A stretch of 64,000 nucleotides of DNA from Oceanobacillus sp. HTM 045. Lineage in GTDB: Bacteria; Pseudomonadota; Alphaproteobacteria; Rhodobacterales; Rhodobacteraceae. Shown here piece by piece: positions 53,962-63,184 of the stretch. The DNA lies in contig WNWL01000003.1 of the NCBI GenBank assembly GCA_009733745.1, positions 372,001 through 436,000 of the forward strand, written 5' to 3'. Numbering within the stretch: position 1 is the first letter of the stretch; the number at the start of each line of letters is the position of its first letter. The position numbers and the translations under genes are program-made. The notes beneath the pieces are model-generated. The model was not told the DNA's origin and searched no databases. It saw only the letters and a list, made by a program, of their open reading frames with translations.

Positions 53962-54981
53962 ATGAACAAGCCGACGCTCAGCCCCTCGATGATTTCATTC
54001 GCCAACGCGGTCTGGGCCGCGCACCAGAAACACGACCTCCTCAGCGTGGACAGGAATGTCCGCACCAGCTTCATCTACAACATGTACAATCACAGCCTGG
54101 CCCGCGAGCTGCCGGACTGGCGCAATTACCTCCTCTACGCGCAGATGGCCTTCACCCGGCAAAGCAGCCGCCGTTTCAAGGGGCAGTATCTCGGCTTCAA
54201 GGGCACCGGCGCCGATCTGGCGGAAATCTTCGGCGGGCTGTGGTCCGCCGGCCTGGCGGCGCCGGTTCCCGGCCACGCCCCGCATCCCACGAAGCAGGGC
54301 CGCGTTGCCTGCGACTGGGGCGCGATGAACAAGGGCATCGAGAGCCGCCTCGCGGAGGTGGAGAAGGAACTCGACGGCCAGAAGGACGCGCAGAAGATCC
54401 TCGGCGACTTCATCTACCACTGGGGGCCGCAGGCCTCGGACGCCTGCGCCTTCCGGATCTACCTGACACCCCGGATCGTCCACGGGCCGTTCGTCTACAG
54501 CGATTTCATCGACGCGATCCACGGCAACCGCCCGCGCGGCACGTTCCCGCAGGAAGTGAAACTCACGGTGGCGAATACCGGGCTTCAGCGCGCGGCGCGG
54601 AGCGACCGGATCGTAATCTACTGCGCGAACGAGGAGGAGCTGAAGGGCGGGATCGACTGGCTGCGGACCTACCAGCAGACCAAGCGGTCGCGGTTCGAGA
54701 ACCTCTCGCCCCGCGGCACGAAGTCGGTGGATGGCCTGACCGGCGTCGCGATCGCCGACCAGCCCGTCGCGGATGACATGGTGATGATCAGCGCCGGCCT
54801 GCCGCCGAACCAGGTCGGCCCCGGCATCAGCTTCGGCTCGACCCGCGCGGCGGTGCTGTCGATCGCGCTGGAGAACTCGAAGAGCCTCAACAGGTTCAAG
54901 CAGCGCATCCTGAAGGTCGGCAAGAGCGCGAAGCTGGACCTCGAACTCGCCTATCTCGACGACGTGCTGGAAGCGGCCTGA
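53962..54981 (+). CDS. Protein of unknown function with HopA1-family features
   Basis: A 339-residue, Lys-rich, soluble protein without signal peptide. The features in order, FRIYLTP (164-170), RSDRIVIYC (213-221) and GPGISFGSTRAAVLS (286-300), resemble the pattern of the type III effector HopA1 family, which also occurs as a domain in lanthipeptide-maturing enzymes. The match is by eye and tentative. No secretion system or precursor peptide gene is near. It stands alone, with a large inverted repeat upstream and less GC-rich flanking DNA, which hints at separate acquisition or tight regulation. Confidence 0.6.
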   Translation: MNKPTLSPSMISFANAVWAAHQKHDLLSVDRNVRTSFIYNMYNHSLARELPDWRNYLLYAQMAFTRQSSRRFKGQYLGFKGTGADLAEIFGGLWSAGLAAPVPGHAPHPTKQGRVACDWGAMNKGIESRLAEVEKELDGQKDAQKILGDFIYHWGPQASDACAFRIYLTPRIVHGPFVYSDFIDAIHGNRPRGTFPQEVKLTVANTGLQRAARSDRIVIYCANEEELKGGIDWLRTYQQTKRSRFENLSPRGTKSVDGLTGVAIADQPVADDMVMISAGLPPNQVGPGISFGSTRAAVLSIALENSKSLNRFKQRILKVGKSAKLDLELAYLDDVLEAA

Positions 54982-55004
54982 GCCGGGCCGGCGGCAATGA
55001 ATGC

Positions 55005-55033
55005 AAAAGGCCCCCGCCACGGCGGCGGGGGCC
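55005..55033 (-). terminator. Rho-independent terminator of dapA
   Basis: Arms GGCCCCCGCC (55009-55018) and GGCGGGGGCC (55024-55033) with a five-base loop; read on the minus strand the stem is followed by TTTTGCATT. It ends the dapA transcript and may also serve the convergent gene. Confidence 0.85.
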
Positions 55034-55059
55034 GATAGCCGTCAGGTCAGGTCAGAATG

Positions 55060-55938
55060 TCAGTTCAGCAGGCCCGCATGGGTCATCGCCGAGCGGACCT
55101 TCTCGCGCGTCTCGTCGGAGACCGGCATCATCGGCAGGCGGATCTCGTCGCTGCAGCGGCCGAGGATCGCCAGCCCGGCCTTCGCCCCGGCGAGGCCGGG
55201 CTCGGTGAACACCGCCTGGTGCAGCGGCATCAGCCGGTCCTGGATCTCCAGCGCCGTGGCGTAGTCGCCGGCGAGGCAGGCGGCCTGCAGCTCGGCGCAG
55301 AGCCGCGGCGCAACGTTGGCGGTGACGGAGATGCAGCCCACGCCGCCCTGCGCGTTGAAGCCATGCGCCGTCGGGTCCTCGCCCGAAAGCTGGATGAAGT
55401 CCTTGCCGCAAGTGATGCGCTGGCGGCAGACGCGGGTGAGGTCCGCCGTCGCGTCCTTCACGCCGATGATGCGCGGCAGCTTAGCCAGCTCGCCCATCGT
55501 CTCCGGCGTCATGTCGATCACCGAGCGCGGCGGGATATTGTAGATGATGATCGGCAGCTCGCAGCACTCGTGCAGCGCCGTGTAATGGGCAATCAGGCCC
55601 GCCTGGGTTGGCTTGTTGTAGTAGGGCGTGACCACCAGCGCCGCGTCCGCGCCGACCTCGGCCGCGTACTTCATGAACCGCACGGCCTCGGCGGTGTTGT
55701 TCGAGCCCGCGCCCGCGATCACCGGCACGCGGCCCGCGACCTGCTCCACCACCACCTTGATGACCTGCTCGTGCTCCTCGTGGCTGAGCGTGGGGCTCTC
55801 GCCTGTGGTGCCGACCGGTACCAGCCCGTTGGTCCCCTCGTCGATCTGCCAGTCGACCAGGCGCTTGAGCGCATCCACGTCCACGTTTCCATTGCGGAAC
55901 GGGGTGACGAGCGCCGTAAGCGAGCCCTGGATCTTCAT
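55060..55938 (-). CDS. dapA: 4-hydroxy-tetrahydrodipicolinate synthase
   Basis: A 292-residue aldolase that condenses pyruvate with aspartate semialdehyde in lysine and diaminopimelate synthesis. It begins [17 protein letters not shown], has [29 protein letters not shown], the Tyr in [10 protein letters not shown], the Schiff-base Lys in [11 protein letters not shown], and SGEDPT. The ATG at 55938 is set by the family N-terminus; the open frame continues upstream without use. Confidence 0.96.
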   Translation of the reverse strand: MKIQGSLTALVTPFRNGNVDVDALKRLVDWQIDEGTNGLVPVGTTGESPTLSHEEHEQVIKVVVEQVAGRVPVIAGAGSNNTAEAVRFMKYAAEVGADAALVVTPYYNKPTQAGLIAHYTALHECCELPIIIYNIPPRSVIDMTPETMGELAKLPRIIGVKDATADLTRVCRQRITCGKDFIQLSGEDPTAHGFNAQGGVGCISVTANVAPRLCAELQAACLAGDYATALEIQDRLMPLHQAVFTEPGLAGAKAGLAILGRCSDEIRLPMMPVSDETREKVRSAMTHAGLLN

Positions 55939-56037
55939 CGGATCGGTCCATCCTTTAGGGGTTGATGAAAGCGGCCGGACCCTAGGCCCATTCGCTGCAC
56001 ACCGCAAGGAGAAGCAGCGGCCGCGATGCCGCACACG

Positions 56038-56073
56038 TTGCGGGCCACGGGCGGCTTGCGGGCCACAGGCGGC
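56038..56073. repeat. 18-bp tandem duplication
   Basis: TTGCGGGCCACGGGCGGC (56038-56055) is followed at once by TTGCGGGCCACAGGCGGC (56056-56073), 17 of 18 bases identical. It lies in the 254-base gap between dapA and the MFS gene. Confidence 0.75.
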
Positions 56074-56142
56074 GAAAGAGACAGGTTCTGTCGCTCGGGC
56101 GCGAGACAGGCCCGCGAGGCCGCGCAAGGATCGGCCCGTCCG

Positions 56143-56187
56143 CTTCACGCAAGGCCCCTTCGAGCAAGGCCTCTTCACGCAAGTACG
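56143..56187. repeat. Three-copy 15-bp tandem repeat
   Basis: Units at 56143, 56158 and 56173: CTTCACGCAAGGCCC, CTTCGAGCAAGGCCT, CTTCACGCAAGTACG. The array ends 6 bases before the MFS start, so it covers that gene's ribosome-binding region. No good Shine-Dalgarno is visible. Confidence 0.75.
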
Positions 56188-56192
56188 CGCAC

Positions 56193-57461
56193 ATGTCCGA
56201 ACGCCGCATCCCGGAATGGCTCCGCCACGCACCGGCCCCGGGTATCCGCGGCTTCGCGGTGCTGACCGGCATCGAGGCCGTCGCGCGGGGGATGCTGATC
56301 TCGGTGTTCCCGCTGGCGATGTACCGCGCGCTGGGCGATGCCGCGCTGGTCTCGCAGGCCTATTTCGTCGTCGGGCTGCTGTCGCTCGCGGGCGGGCTGA
56401 CGGTGCCGTGGCTGACCCGCTTCCTGCCGCGGCGCTGGACCTACACGCTCGGCGGCGCGTTCTTCGTCGCCGGCGCCGCGCTGGCGATGCGCGGCGGGGT
56501 GGAGGCGACCATCGCGGGACTGTTCCTGAACGGCGTCGGCACGGTGACGCTCTTCATCTGCCTGCACGCCTACATCCTCGACTACGTCGCCAAGGTCGAG
56601 CTCGGCCGTTGCGAGACGCTGCGGATGTTCTACAGCGCGCTGGCTTGGGCAACGGGCCCGGTGGCGGGTGTCTGGCTGTTCCAGCTCTGGGAGCCCGCGC
56701 CGTTCCTCGTCTCCATCGGCGCGATCATCTGCCTTCAGGCGGTGTTCTGGGCGATGCGGCTCGGCAACGGCAAGCTGATCACCCGCGCCCGCGCCCCGGC
56801 GCCGAACCCGATTGCCTACCTGCCGCGATTCCTCGCCCAGCCCCGGCTGGTGGCGGGGCTGCTGTTCGCCGTGCTCCGTTCCTTCGGCTGGTGGGTCTAC
56901 ATCGTCTACCTGCCGATCTACGCCGTCGAGAACGGGCTGGGGGAGGACGTGGGCGGCATGGCGCTCTCGCTCTCGAACGCCTGCCTGTTCCTCGCGCCGC
57001 TGATGCTGCGCTGGATCCAGAGACGCTCCGTGCGGCAGGCTGTACGGACCGGGTTCCTCTGCGCCGCGATGCTGTTCTCCGCCGCCGCGCTGGCGCCGCT
57101 CGGGCCGTGGAGCCTCGTCGGCCTCGCCTTCCTGGGGTCTGTCTTCCTCGTGCTGCTCGACATCTGCGCGGGGCTGCCCTTCCTGATGGCCGTGCGCCCC
57201 GCCGAGCGGACGGAGATGTCGGCGGTCTACGCCAGCTACCGCGACATCTCCGGTCTGCTGGCGCCCGGCGCGGCGGCGCTGGTGCTGCTGGCGGCGCCGG
57301 TCTCGGCCATCTTCCTCGCGGCGGGAACGGGGCTTTTCGCCGCCTGGGCCGTCGCCGCGTCGCTGCACCCGCGCCTCGGCCTCCGGCGTGCGGTAGCAGG
57401 AGAAGCGGCGCGTGAAATGGCGCCCGCCGCCGAAGCGGCCCGGATGCCGGCGGTCAACTGA
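56193..57461 (+). CDS. MFS transporter
   Basis: A 422-residue inner-membrane protein with about 12 helices. It begins [20 protein letters not shown]; the loop after helix 2 is [15 protein letters not shown] and the second half begins around [20 protein letters not shown]. Substrate unknown; the general layout is of MFS_1 drug/metabolite exporters. The upstream region is filled by tandem repeats and lacks a clear ribosome site. Confidence 0.85.
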   Translation: MSERRIPEWLRHAPAPGIRGFAVLTGIEAVARGMLISVFPLAMYRALGDAALVSQAYFVVGLLSLAGGLTVPWLTRFLPRRWTYTLGGAFFVAGAALAMRGGVEATIAGLFLNGVGTVTLFICLHAYILDYVAKVELGRCETLRMFYSALAWATGPVAGVWLFQLWEPAPFLVSIGAIICLQAVFWAMRLGNGKLITRARAPAPNPIAYLPRFLAQPRLVAGLLFAVLRSFGWWVYIVYLPIYAVENGLGEDVGGMALSLSNACLFLAPLMLRWIQRRSVRQAVRTGFLCAAMLFSAAALAPLGPWSLVGLAFLGSVFLVLLDICAGLPFLMAVRPAERTEMSAVYASYRDISGLLAPGAAALVLLAAPVSAIFLAAGTGLFAAWAVAASLHPRLGLRRAVAGEAAREMAPAAEAARMPAVN

Positions 57462-57607
57462 CGGCAAGACGCGGCAGGGCGCCTAAAAATCCAAGCCCCG
57501 CCGTGCGCCGAAATGGCGGTCCGCCCGCGGGCGTGATAGGATTTCCGCAATCAGAACAAGATCGCCGCAAGATCGTCGTGTCCCACTCCGAGCAGCAGGA
57601 GACAGAG

Positions 57608-59242
57608 GTGCCGTTTCCGTCCCTTACCGTCCGGTTCCGCCGGATCGCGTTTGCCCTTGCCATAGCCCTTTCCGCGGCGGCAACGCCGGCCCCCGCATTC
57701 GACCTCGACCCGATCCGCGTGGATGCATCGCGCCTCGCCACCGCGCTGGCGCTCGGCAAGGCGGGCGACTGGGAGGCGGCGGAGCTTGAGATCGCGGCCT
57801 CGACCGACCCGGTCCTGCACGACATCCTCCTGTGGCGGAAGCTGCGCGCCGGTGACGGCACCACCGCCGAGTACGCCGAGTTCGCCGCGCGCCGCAGCTC
57901 GTGGCCGGGGCAGGACATCCTGCGCAAGTCGGTCCTGGGCGACGTGGACCCGCCGTCGGGCAGCTACCCGCTGACCGGCGACGCCGCGGCCGCCTATGCC
58001 GAGTTCGACAAGGCCTGGCGCAGCCGCGACTGGCCCGCGGCGGAGGCCACCATCATCGCCGCATCCTCCAGCTTCGAGGCGCTGGGCGACCCGGGCCGCT
58101 GGGCCGTGCGCCGTCGCAGCCTCGCCCGCCGGGCGCAGCGCGAGGGCCGCTACGAGGCCGCCTACGAGATCGCCAGCCAGCACTACCTCGCCAGCGGGCG
58201 CAGCTTCGCCGACCTCGAATGGCTCGCGGGCTGGATCTCGCTGCGCTTCCTCGACGACCCCGGCCGCGCGGTCGGGCATTTCATGCGCTTCTACGCCGAC
58301 GTGGAGACGCCGATCTCGCTCGGCCGCGGCGGCTACTGGATCGGCCGGGCCTACGAGGCGCTGGGCGACACCGAGGCGGCGATGCGCTGGTACCGCGAGG
58401 GTGGGCGCCACCAGACCTCCTTCTACGGCCAGCTCGCGGCGGCGAAGTCGGGGATGGCGGGCGACCCGGCGGTCGCCGGCGGCCCGCTGCCGGCATGGGA
58501 AACCAGCCCGGCGCTCCGCAGCGACGACATCCGCGCCGCGCTGATCATCTACTACGCGGGCGAGACGAACCTAGCGAAGCAGTTCTTCGTCCACCTCGCC
58601 AACTCGCTCCCCGGCGAGCCGGCGATCGGGGCGCTGGCCGACCTGGCGCTCGATCTCGGCGAACACTCCTTCGCGGTCAAGATCGCCAAGGTCGCGGCGC
58701 GGCGGGGCTTCGTGATCCACACCGCCTACTACCCGGTCACGCCGCTGGCGAGCTTCCAGCGCGGGGTCGAGTCCGCACTGGCGCTCTCGATCGCCCGGCA
58801 GGAGACCGAGCACGACCCCCGCGCCGTCAGCCCCGCCGGCGCGCGCGGGCTGATGCAGCTGATGCCCGGCACCGCCAAGATCGTCGCGACCCAGCTCGGC
58901 CTCGAATACGACCGCTCGCGCCTGCTGGACGACTGGCAGTACAACGCCACGCTCGGCCAGACCTACCTCGCCGACCAGATCGACCGTTTCGCGGGCTCCT
59001 ACGTCATGGCGGCAGCGGCCTACAATGCCGGGCCGCACCGGGTGGACCAGTGGATCTCCGAGTATGGCGACCCGCGCCTCGGAAGCGTCGACCTGATCGA
59101 CTGGATGGAGACGGTGCCCTTCGAGGAAACCCGCAACTACATGCAGCGGGTGGTCGAGGGGCTCTACGTCTACCGCTCGCGCATCTCCGGCGTGGCCGGG
59201 CCGATGACCATCGAGCAGGATCTCGCCCGCGGGCGCTTCTGA
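57608..59242 (+). CDS. slt: Soluble lytic murein transglycosylase
   Basis: A periplasmic enzyme of about 544 residues that cleaves peptidoglycan to 1,6-anhydro products. The signal peptide is FALAIALSAAATPAPAF. An alpha-solenoid follows, and then the SLT domain: ALSIARQETEHDPRAVSPAG with the catalytic Glu, ARGLMQLMPGTAK, and MAAAAYNAGPHRVDQW. The GTG at 57608 follows GGAGACAGAG and starts a proper signal peptide; the longer frame from 57503 would not. Confidence 0.92.
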   Translation: MPFPSLTVRFRRIAFALAIALSAAATPAPAFDLDPIRVDASRLATALALGKAGDWEAAELEIAASTDPVLHDILLWRKLRAGDGTTAEYAEFAARRSSWPGQDILRKSVLGDVDPPSGSYPLTGDAAAAYAEFDKAWRSRDWPAAEATIIAASSSFEALGDPGRWAVRRRSLARRAQREGRYEAAYEIASQHYLASGRSFADLEWLAGWISLRFLDDPGRAVGHFMRFYADVETPISLGRGGYWIGRAYEALGDTEAAMRWYREGGRHQTSFYGQLAAAKSGMAGDPAVAGGPLPAWETSPALRSDDIRAALIIYYAGETNLAKQFFVHLANSLPGEPAIGALADLALDLGEHSFAVKIAKVAARRGFVIHTAYYPVTPLASFQRGVESALALSIARQETEHDPRAVSPAGARGLMQLMPGTAKIVATQLGLEYDRSRLLDDWQYNATLGQTYLADQIDRFAGSYVMAAAAYNAGPHRVDQWISEYGDPRLGSVDLIDWMETVPFEETRNYMQRVVEGLYVYRSRISGVAGPMTIEQDLARGRF

Positions 59243-59260
59243 GCCACCGATTGCGGAGGG

Positions 59261-59275
59261 CGGCCCGCCGGGCCG
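59261..59275 (+). terminator. Weak hairpin after slt
   Basis: CGGCCC and GGGCCG around a three-base loop, followed by TTCTCC. It is short and the T tract is poor, so it is a low-confidence terminator. Confidence 0.3.
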
Positions 59276-59391
59276 TTCTCCATTCCGGGCCATTTCAAGT
59301 GCCGGGCGGGTGCGATCACATGCCCGGCACCGCCCCCTTCCCATGCCCGCTCCGCTCGCCCATTCTGCGGCCCGTCTATCGGGAGGGAATC

Positions 59392-60075
59392 ATGGCAATC
59401 AGGGCCTGCGTCTTCGACGCATACGGCACGCTGTTCGACGTCGCCGCCGCCGCGCGCATCGCGGCCCAGGAACCCGGGCGGGAGGCGATGGCCGAGACCT
59501 GGCCCCGCATCGCCGAAATCTGGCGGCTGAAACAACTCCAGTACACCTGGCTCCGCGCGACCGCCGACACCCATTGCGACTTCTGGGACGTGACGCAGAA
59601 CGGCCTCGACTACGCGCTGGAGTCCACCGGCATGGCCGACCCTGAGCTGCGCGAACGCCTGCTCCAGCTCTACTGGGAACTCGCCGCCTACCCGGAGGTG
59701 CCGCCGATGCTCGCGACGCTCAAGGAGGCCGGGCTCAACACCGCGATCCTCTCCAACGGCTCGCCGCCGATGCTGAAGGGCGCGGTCGACAATGCCGGGA
59801 TCGGCCACCTGCTCGACGCGGTTCTCTCGGTCGAGAGCGTCGGCGTCTTCAAGCCGCATCGCTCGGTCTACGACCTCGTCGGCAAGGAGTTCGGCACGGC
59901 GCCGGGCGAGGTGCTGTTCGTCTCGTCCAACTGCTGGGACGCCTGCTTCGGCGCGCATTACGGCTTCCGCGTCGCCTGGGCGAACCGGGCGGGCGAGCCG
60001 CTCGACACGTTGCCGGGCAGGCCCGACCACATCCTCTCCGACCTTACGACCATCCCGGACATTGCCCGTTCATGA
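59392..60075 (+). CDS. Haloacid dehalogenase type II (HAD) family hydrolase
   Basis: A 227-residue L-2-haloacid dehalogenase-type protein. The nucleophile Asp is in CVFDAYGTLFD, motif II is AILSNGSPPML, the Lys is in VFKPHRSVYDLV, and VSSNCWDACFGAHYGF is the last motif. Such enzymes release halide from 2-haloalkanoates, but many act on other substrates. GGGAGGG precedes the ATG. It is first in a four-gene unit, each overlapping the next by 4 bp. Confidence 0.9.
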   Translation: MAIRACVFDAYGTLFDVAAAARIAAQEPGREAMAETWPRIAEIWRLKQLQYTWLRATADTHCDFWDVTQNGLDYALESTGMADPELRERLLQLYWELAAYPEVPPMLATLKEAGLNTAILSNGSPPMLKGAVDNAGIGHLLDAVLSVESVGVFKPHRSVYDLVGKEFGTAPGEVLFVSSNCWDACFGAHYGFRVAWANRAGEPLDTLPGRPDHILSDLTTIPDIARS

Positions 60076-60926
60076 TCGACACCTTCGAGACGGAGGACGG
60101 GCTCACGCTCGCCTTCGCGGATGACGGCCCGCGCGACGCGCCCGCGGTACTCTGCCTCGCGGGCATCACCCGCAACATGGGCGACTTCGACACTCTCGCC
60201 GCACGGCTTTCCGCCCGCTACCGGGTGATCCGGCTCGACAGCCGCGGCCGCGGCCGGTCGGACCACGACCCGGACTGGCAGAACTACAACGTCGCCGTGG
60301 AGGCGCGCGACGCGCTCGCCTGCCTCGACCATCTCGGCATCGCGCAGGCCGCCGTGATCGGCACGTCGCGCGGCGGTCTGCTGGCGATGATGATGGCGGC
60401 GATGGCCCCGGGCAGGCTCTCCGGCGTGCTCCTGAACGATGTCGGGCCCGACCTCGATACCGCCGCCCTGCTCCGGATCGCGGACTATATCGGCGTGCAT
60501 CCCGGCTACGCCGACATCGAGGCCGCGACGGACGATCTCGTCCGCACCCAGGCGGCGCGGTTCCCCGGCGTGCCGCGCGAGGTCTGGCGCGACCATGCCG
60601 AACGCGGGTTCCGGCAGACATCCGAGGGGCTGGCGCTGCGCTACGACCCGCGGCTGCGCGATGCGTTCATGGCGCAGATGGAGGCTCTCAACGATGCGGA
60701 GCCGCCGGACCTCTGGCCGCTCTTCGACGCGATGGCAGGGATCCCCGTGACAGTTCTGCGAGGTGCCAATTCGGACTTGCTGAGCACCGGGGGCGCGGCG
60801 AAGATGAAGGCCCGCCGCCCGGATATCGATCTGGTCGAGGTGGCGGACCGCGGCCATGTCCCGTTCCTCGACGAGCCCGAAAGTACCGCCGCAATCGACC
60901 GCTTCCTGGAGGCCGCGACAGCGTGA
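60072..60926 (+). CDS. Alpha/beta hydrolase
   Basis: A 284-residue alpha/beta-fold hydrolase: VLCLAGITRNMGDF near the oxyanion site, RLDSRGRGRSDHD, the nucleophile elbow VIGTSRGGLLAMMM, and RGHVPFLDEPE with the catalytic His. Substrate unknown. It starts inside the HAD stop codon. Confidence 0.88.
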   Translation: MIDTFETEDGLTLAFADDGPRDAPAVLCLAGITRNMGDFDTLAARLSARYRVIRLDSRGRGRSDHDPDWQNYNVAVEARDALACLDHLGIAQAAVIGTSRGGLLAMMMAAMAPGRLSGVLLNDVGPDLDTAALLRIADYIGVHPGYADIEAATDDLVRTQAARFPGVPREVWRDHAERGFRQTSEGLALRYDPRLRDAFMAQMEALNDAEPPDLWPLFDAMAGIPVTVLRGANSDLLSTGGAAKMKARRPDIDLVEVADRGHVPFLDEPESTAAIDRFLEAATA

Positions 60927-61927
60927 CCGAAACCATCTCCCCACCCGTATCCGATGCCGTGACCATAGACGACATCCGCGCCGCCGCCGGGCGGCTGGAG
61001 GGTGTTGCGCGGGTCACGCCGCTGCTGGAAAGCCCGTTCCTCAACGCCCTCGCCGGGCGGCGGGTGCTGGTGAAGCCCGAGTGCCTGCAGCGCACCGGCA
61101 GCTTCAAGTTCCGCGGCGGCTGGTCGGCGATCAGCGCGCTGCCGAAGGATACCGGCGGCGTGATCGCCTACTCCTCCGGCAACCACGCGCAGGGCGTGGC
61201 CCACGCCGCCGAGATCGCCGGCATCCCCGCCGTGATCATCATGCCGGCGGACGCGCCCGCGCTGAAACTCGCCAATACCCGCGCGCATGGCGCCGAGGTG
61301 GTGACCTACGACCGCGTCGGCGGCGAGAGCCGCGAGGCGCTCGGCCAGAAGATCGCCGCCGAGCGCGGCCTCACCCTCGTCCGTCCCTATGACGAGCCGC
61401 TGGTGATGGCCGGGCAGGGCACCTGCGGGCTGGAGATCGCCCGGCAGGCCCGCGAGGCCGGGGTGGAGAAGGCCGACGTGCTGGTCTGCTGCGGCGGCGG
61501 CGGGCTGACCGCGGGCATCGCCGTGGCGCTGGAGGCCGAGGCGCCCGGCCTCAGGCCCCGCCCGGTCGAGCCGGAAGGCTTCGACGACATGACCCGCTCG
61601 CTTGAGACCGGCCAGCGCGAGCGTAACCCGGCCGAGTCCGGCTCGATCTGCGACGCGATCCTGACGCCACAGCCGGGTGAGCTGACCTTTCCGATCATCC
61701 AGAGGCTCTGCGGCCCCGGCATCGCGGTGAGCGAGACCGAGGCGCTGCACGCCATGGCGCAGGCCTTCCTGCGCCTCAAGGTGGTGGCCGAGCCCGGCGG
61801 CGCGGTCGCGCTTGCGGCGGCGCTGTTCCGGCCCGAGGCGGTCGAGGGAGATGCGGTGATCTGCACCATCTCCGGCGGCAACGTGGATCCGGCCATGTTC
61901 ACCCGCGCGCTGGAGACCGGCCCGTGA
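60923..61927 (+). CDS. Threonine/serine dehydratase-like PLP enzyme
   Basis: A 334-residue fold-type II enzyme: GSFKFRGGWSAI holds the PLP Lys, SSGNHAQGVAHAA is the substrate loop, CCGGGGLTAGIAVAL the phosphate cup, and CTISGGNVD closes the cofactor site. No ACT domain. It is likely a catabolic threonine or serine ammonia-lyase, or a racemase-type relative. GTG start at 60923 in the preceding stop; a second such enzyme lies at 42688-43662. Confidence 0.87.
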   Translation: MTETISPPVSDAVTIDDIRAAAGRLEGVARVTPLLESPFLNALAGRRVLVKPECLQRTGSFKFRGGWSAISALPKDTGGVIAYSSGNHAQGVAHAAEIAGIPAVIIMPADAPALKLANTRAHGAEVVTYDRVGGESREALGQKIAAERGLTLVRPYDEPLVMAGQGTCGLEIARQAREAGVEKADVLVCCGGGGLTAGIAVALEAEAPGLRPRPVEPEGFDDMTRSLETGQRERNPAESGSICDAILTPQPGELTFPIIQRLCGPGIAVSETEALHAMAQAFLRLKVVAEPGGAVALAAALFRPEAVEGDAVICTISGGNVDPAMFTRALETGP

Positions 61928-63141
61928 GCTTTTCGGTCGCCTCCTTCAACGTGAAGAACCTGATCGGTCCGGAGAAGGAGTTCTACGAGTTCCTCACCTA
62001 CACGCGGGAGGAGTACGCTTGGAAACGCGACTGGCTCTCGGACCAGCTGCTGGCGATGGACGCCGATATCGTCGGCTTCCAGGAGATCTTCGAGGAGGAG
62101 GCGCTGGAGGAGGTCGTCGCGGAATGCGACGCCAAGGGCGCCGCGCTCAACGACATCTCCCAGCCCGGCATCGAGGCGCCCTACCGGCGCCGGTCGATCT
62201 TCCGGCGGCTGAAATACACGCCCTACAACCTCGGTGATGGCGACGGCGGCGCGGGCGGGATCGTCTACGCGCCCAACATGCACGACACCGGCGAGCCGGG
62301 TCGGCGCAGGCCGGGTCTGGCGGTGCTGTCGCGGTACCCGATCCTCGACGCCGCGGTGATACAGGACCTCTCCGCCGACCCTGTGGAGATGGACCTGCCG
62401 CAGCTCGGCGGCGGCACGGCGGGAAGCTGGCGTCTCACCAACCTTTCGCGCCCGATCCTGCGGGTGCGGGTCGAGGTGGAGGGGCGCACGATCACGCTCT
62501 TAAACTGCCACCTGAAATCGAAGCTCGGCGAGTTCGAGCGCGACGCGCAGGGCCGCGCGCCCGAGCAGAACATGCTGTTCTACGACCCGCTCGGCCGCGC
62601 CGCGGGCGAGCTGCGCGCCGCGCTCCGGCGCTGCGGCGAGGCGCTGGTGCTGCGCCGGCTGATCCTGGAAGAGATCGGGCAAGGCAACCCGGTGATCGCG
62701 CTCGGCGACTTCAACGACAACGAGCACGCCGTCTCCTCCCAGATCATCGCCGGGGAGAAACCCTTCCACAACTACTCCTGGCTCCGCCGGCACGACGCCA
62801 CGCACCCGGACGACCGCTACACCAAGCAGGAGAACGAACAGATCCAGGAAGCCGTGCGCAAGGTGCTGCTGGTCTCGGCCGAGGCGATGTTCGTGCGCCG
62901 CGCGCTGCGCGACCTGATCTACACGTCGAGCTTCAACGGGGTCTACGAATCGATCGACCAGATCCTGCTGTCGCACCATTTCCAGCAGGGCCACGAGGGG
63001 CAGGTGGGTGAGCTGGAATACCTCCAGTGCTTCAACGACCACCTGTCGGACGACAGCTTCGCCGACGCGCCCTACAACAAGCTCGCCTCCGACCACGGAC
63101 AGCTCGTGGCGACCCTGCGCTGGGGGCGGAAGGACGGATGA
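61924..63141 (+). CDS. EEP-family phosphatase/nuclease
   Basis: A 405-residue EEP-fold protein: SVASFNVKNLIGP at the start, VGFQEIFEEEAL with the catalytic-type Glu, LLNCHLKSKLGEF, VIALGDFNDNEHA and ASDHGQLVATL. Unlike the shorter EEP protein at 4.4 kb it has a long insertion around residues 80-150. GTG start at 61924 overlaps the dehydratase stop. No signal peptide; substrate unknown. Confidence 0.85.
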   Translation: MSFSVASFNVKNLIGPEKEFYEFLTYTREEYAWKRDWLSDQLLAMDADIVGFQEIFEEEALEEVVAECDAKGAALNDISQPGIEAPYRRRSIFRRLKYTPYNLGDGDGGAGGIVYAPNMHDTGEPGRRRPGLAVLSRYPILDAAVIQDLSADPVEMDLPQLGGGTAGSWRLTNLSRPILRVRVEVEGRTITLLNCHLKSKLGEFERDAQGRAPEQNMLFYDPLGRAAGELRAALRRCGEALVLRRLILEEIGQGNPVIALGDFNDNEHAVSSQIIAGEKPFHNYSWLRRHDATHPDDRYTKQENEQIQEAVRKVLLVSAEAMFVRRALRDLIYTSSFNGVYESIDQILLSHHFQQGHEGQVGELEYLQCFNDHLSDDSFADAPYNKLASDHGQLVATLRWGRKDG

Positions 63142-63184
63142 CCCGATCCGCCGCCGGCGGACGCAACACGGAAGGAGAGTTCCG

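Noticed and set aside
55939-56232. N-terminal extension of dapA reaching 56232
   Set aside because: The frame is open, but the family N-terminus starts at 55938, and the extension is repeat-derived, Cys/Arg-rich sequence overlapping the MFS gene.
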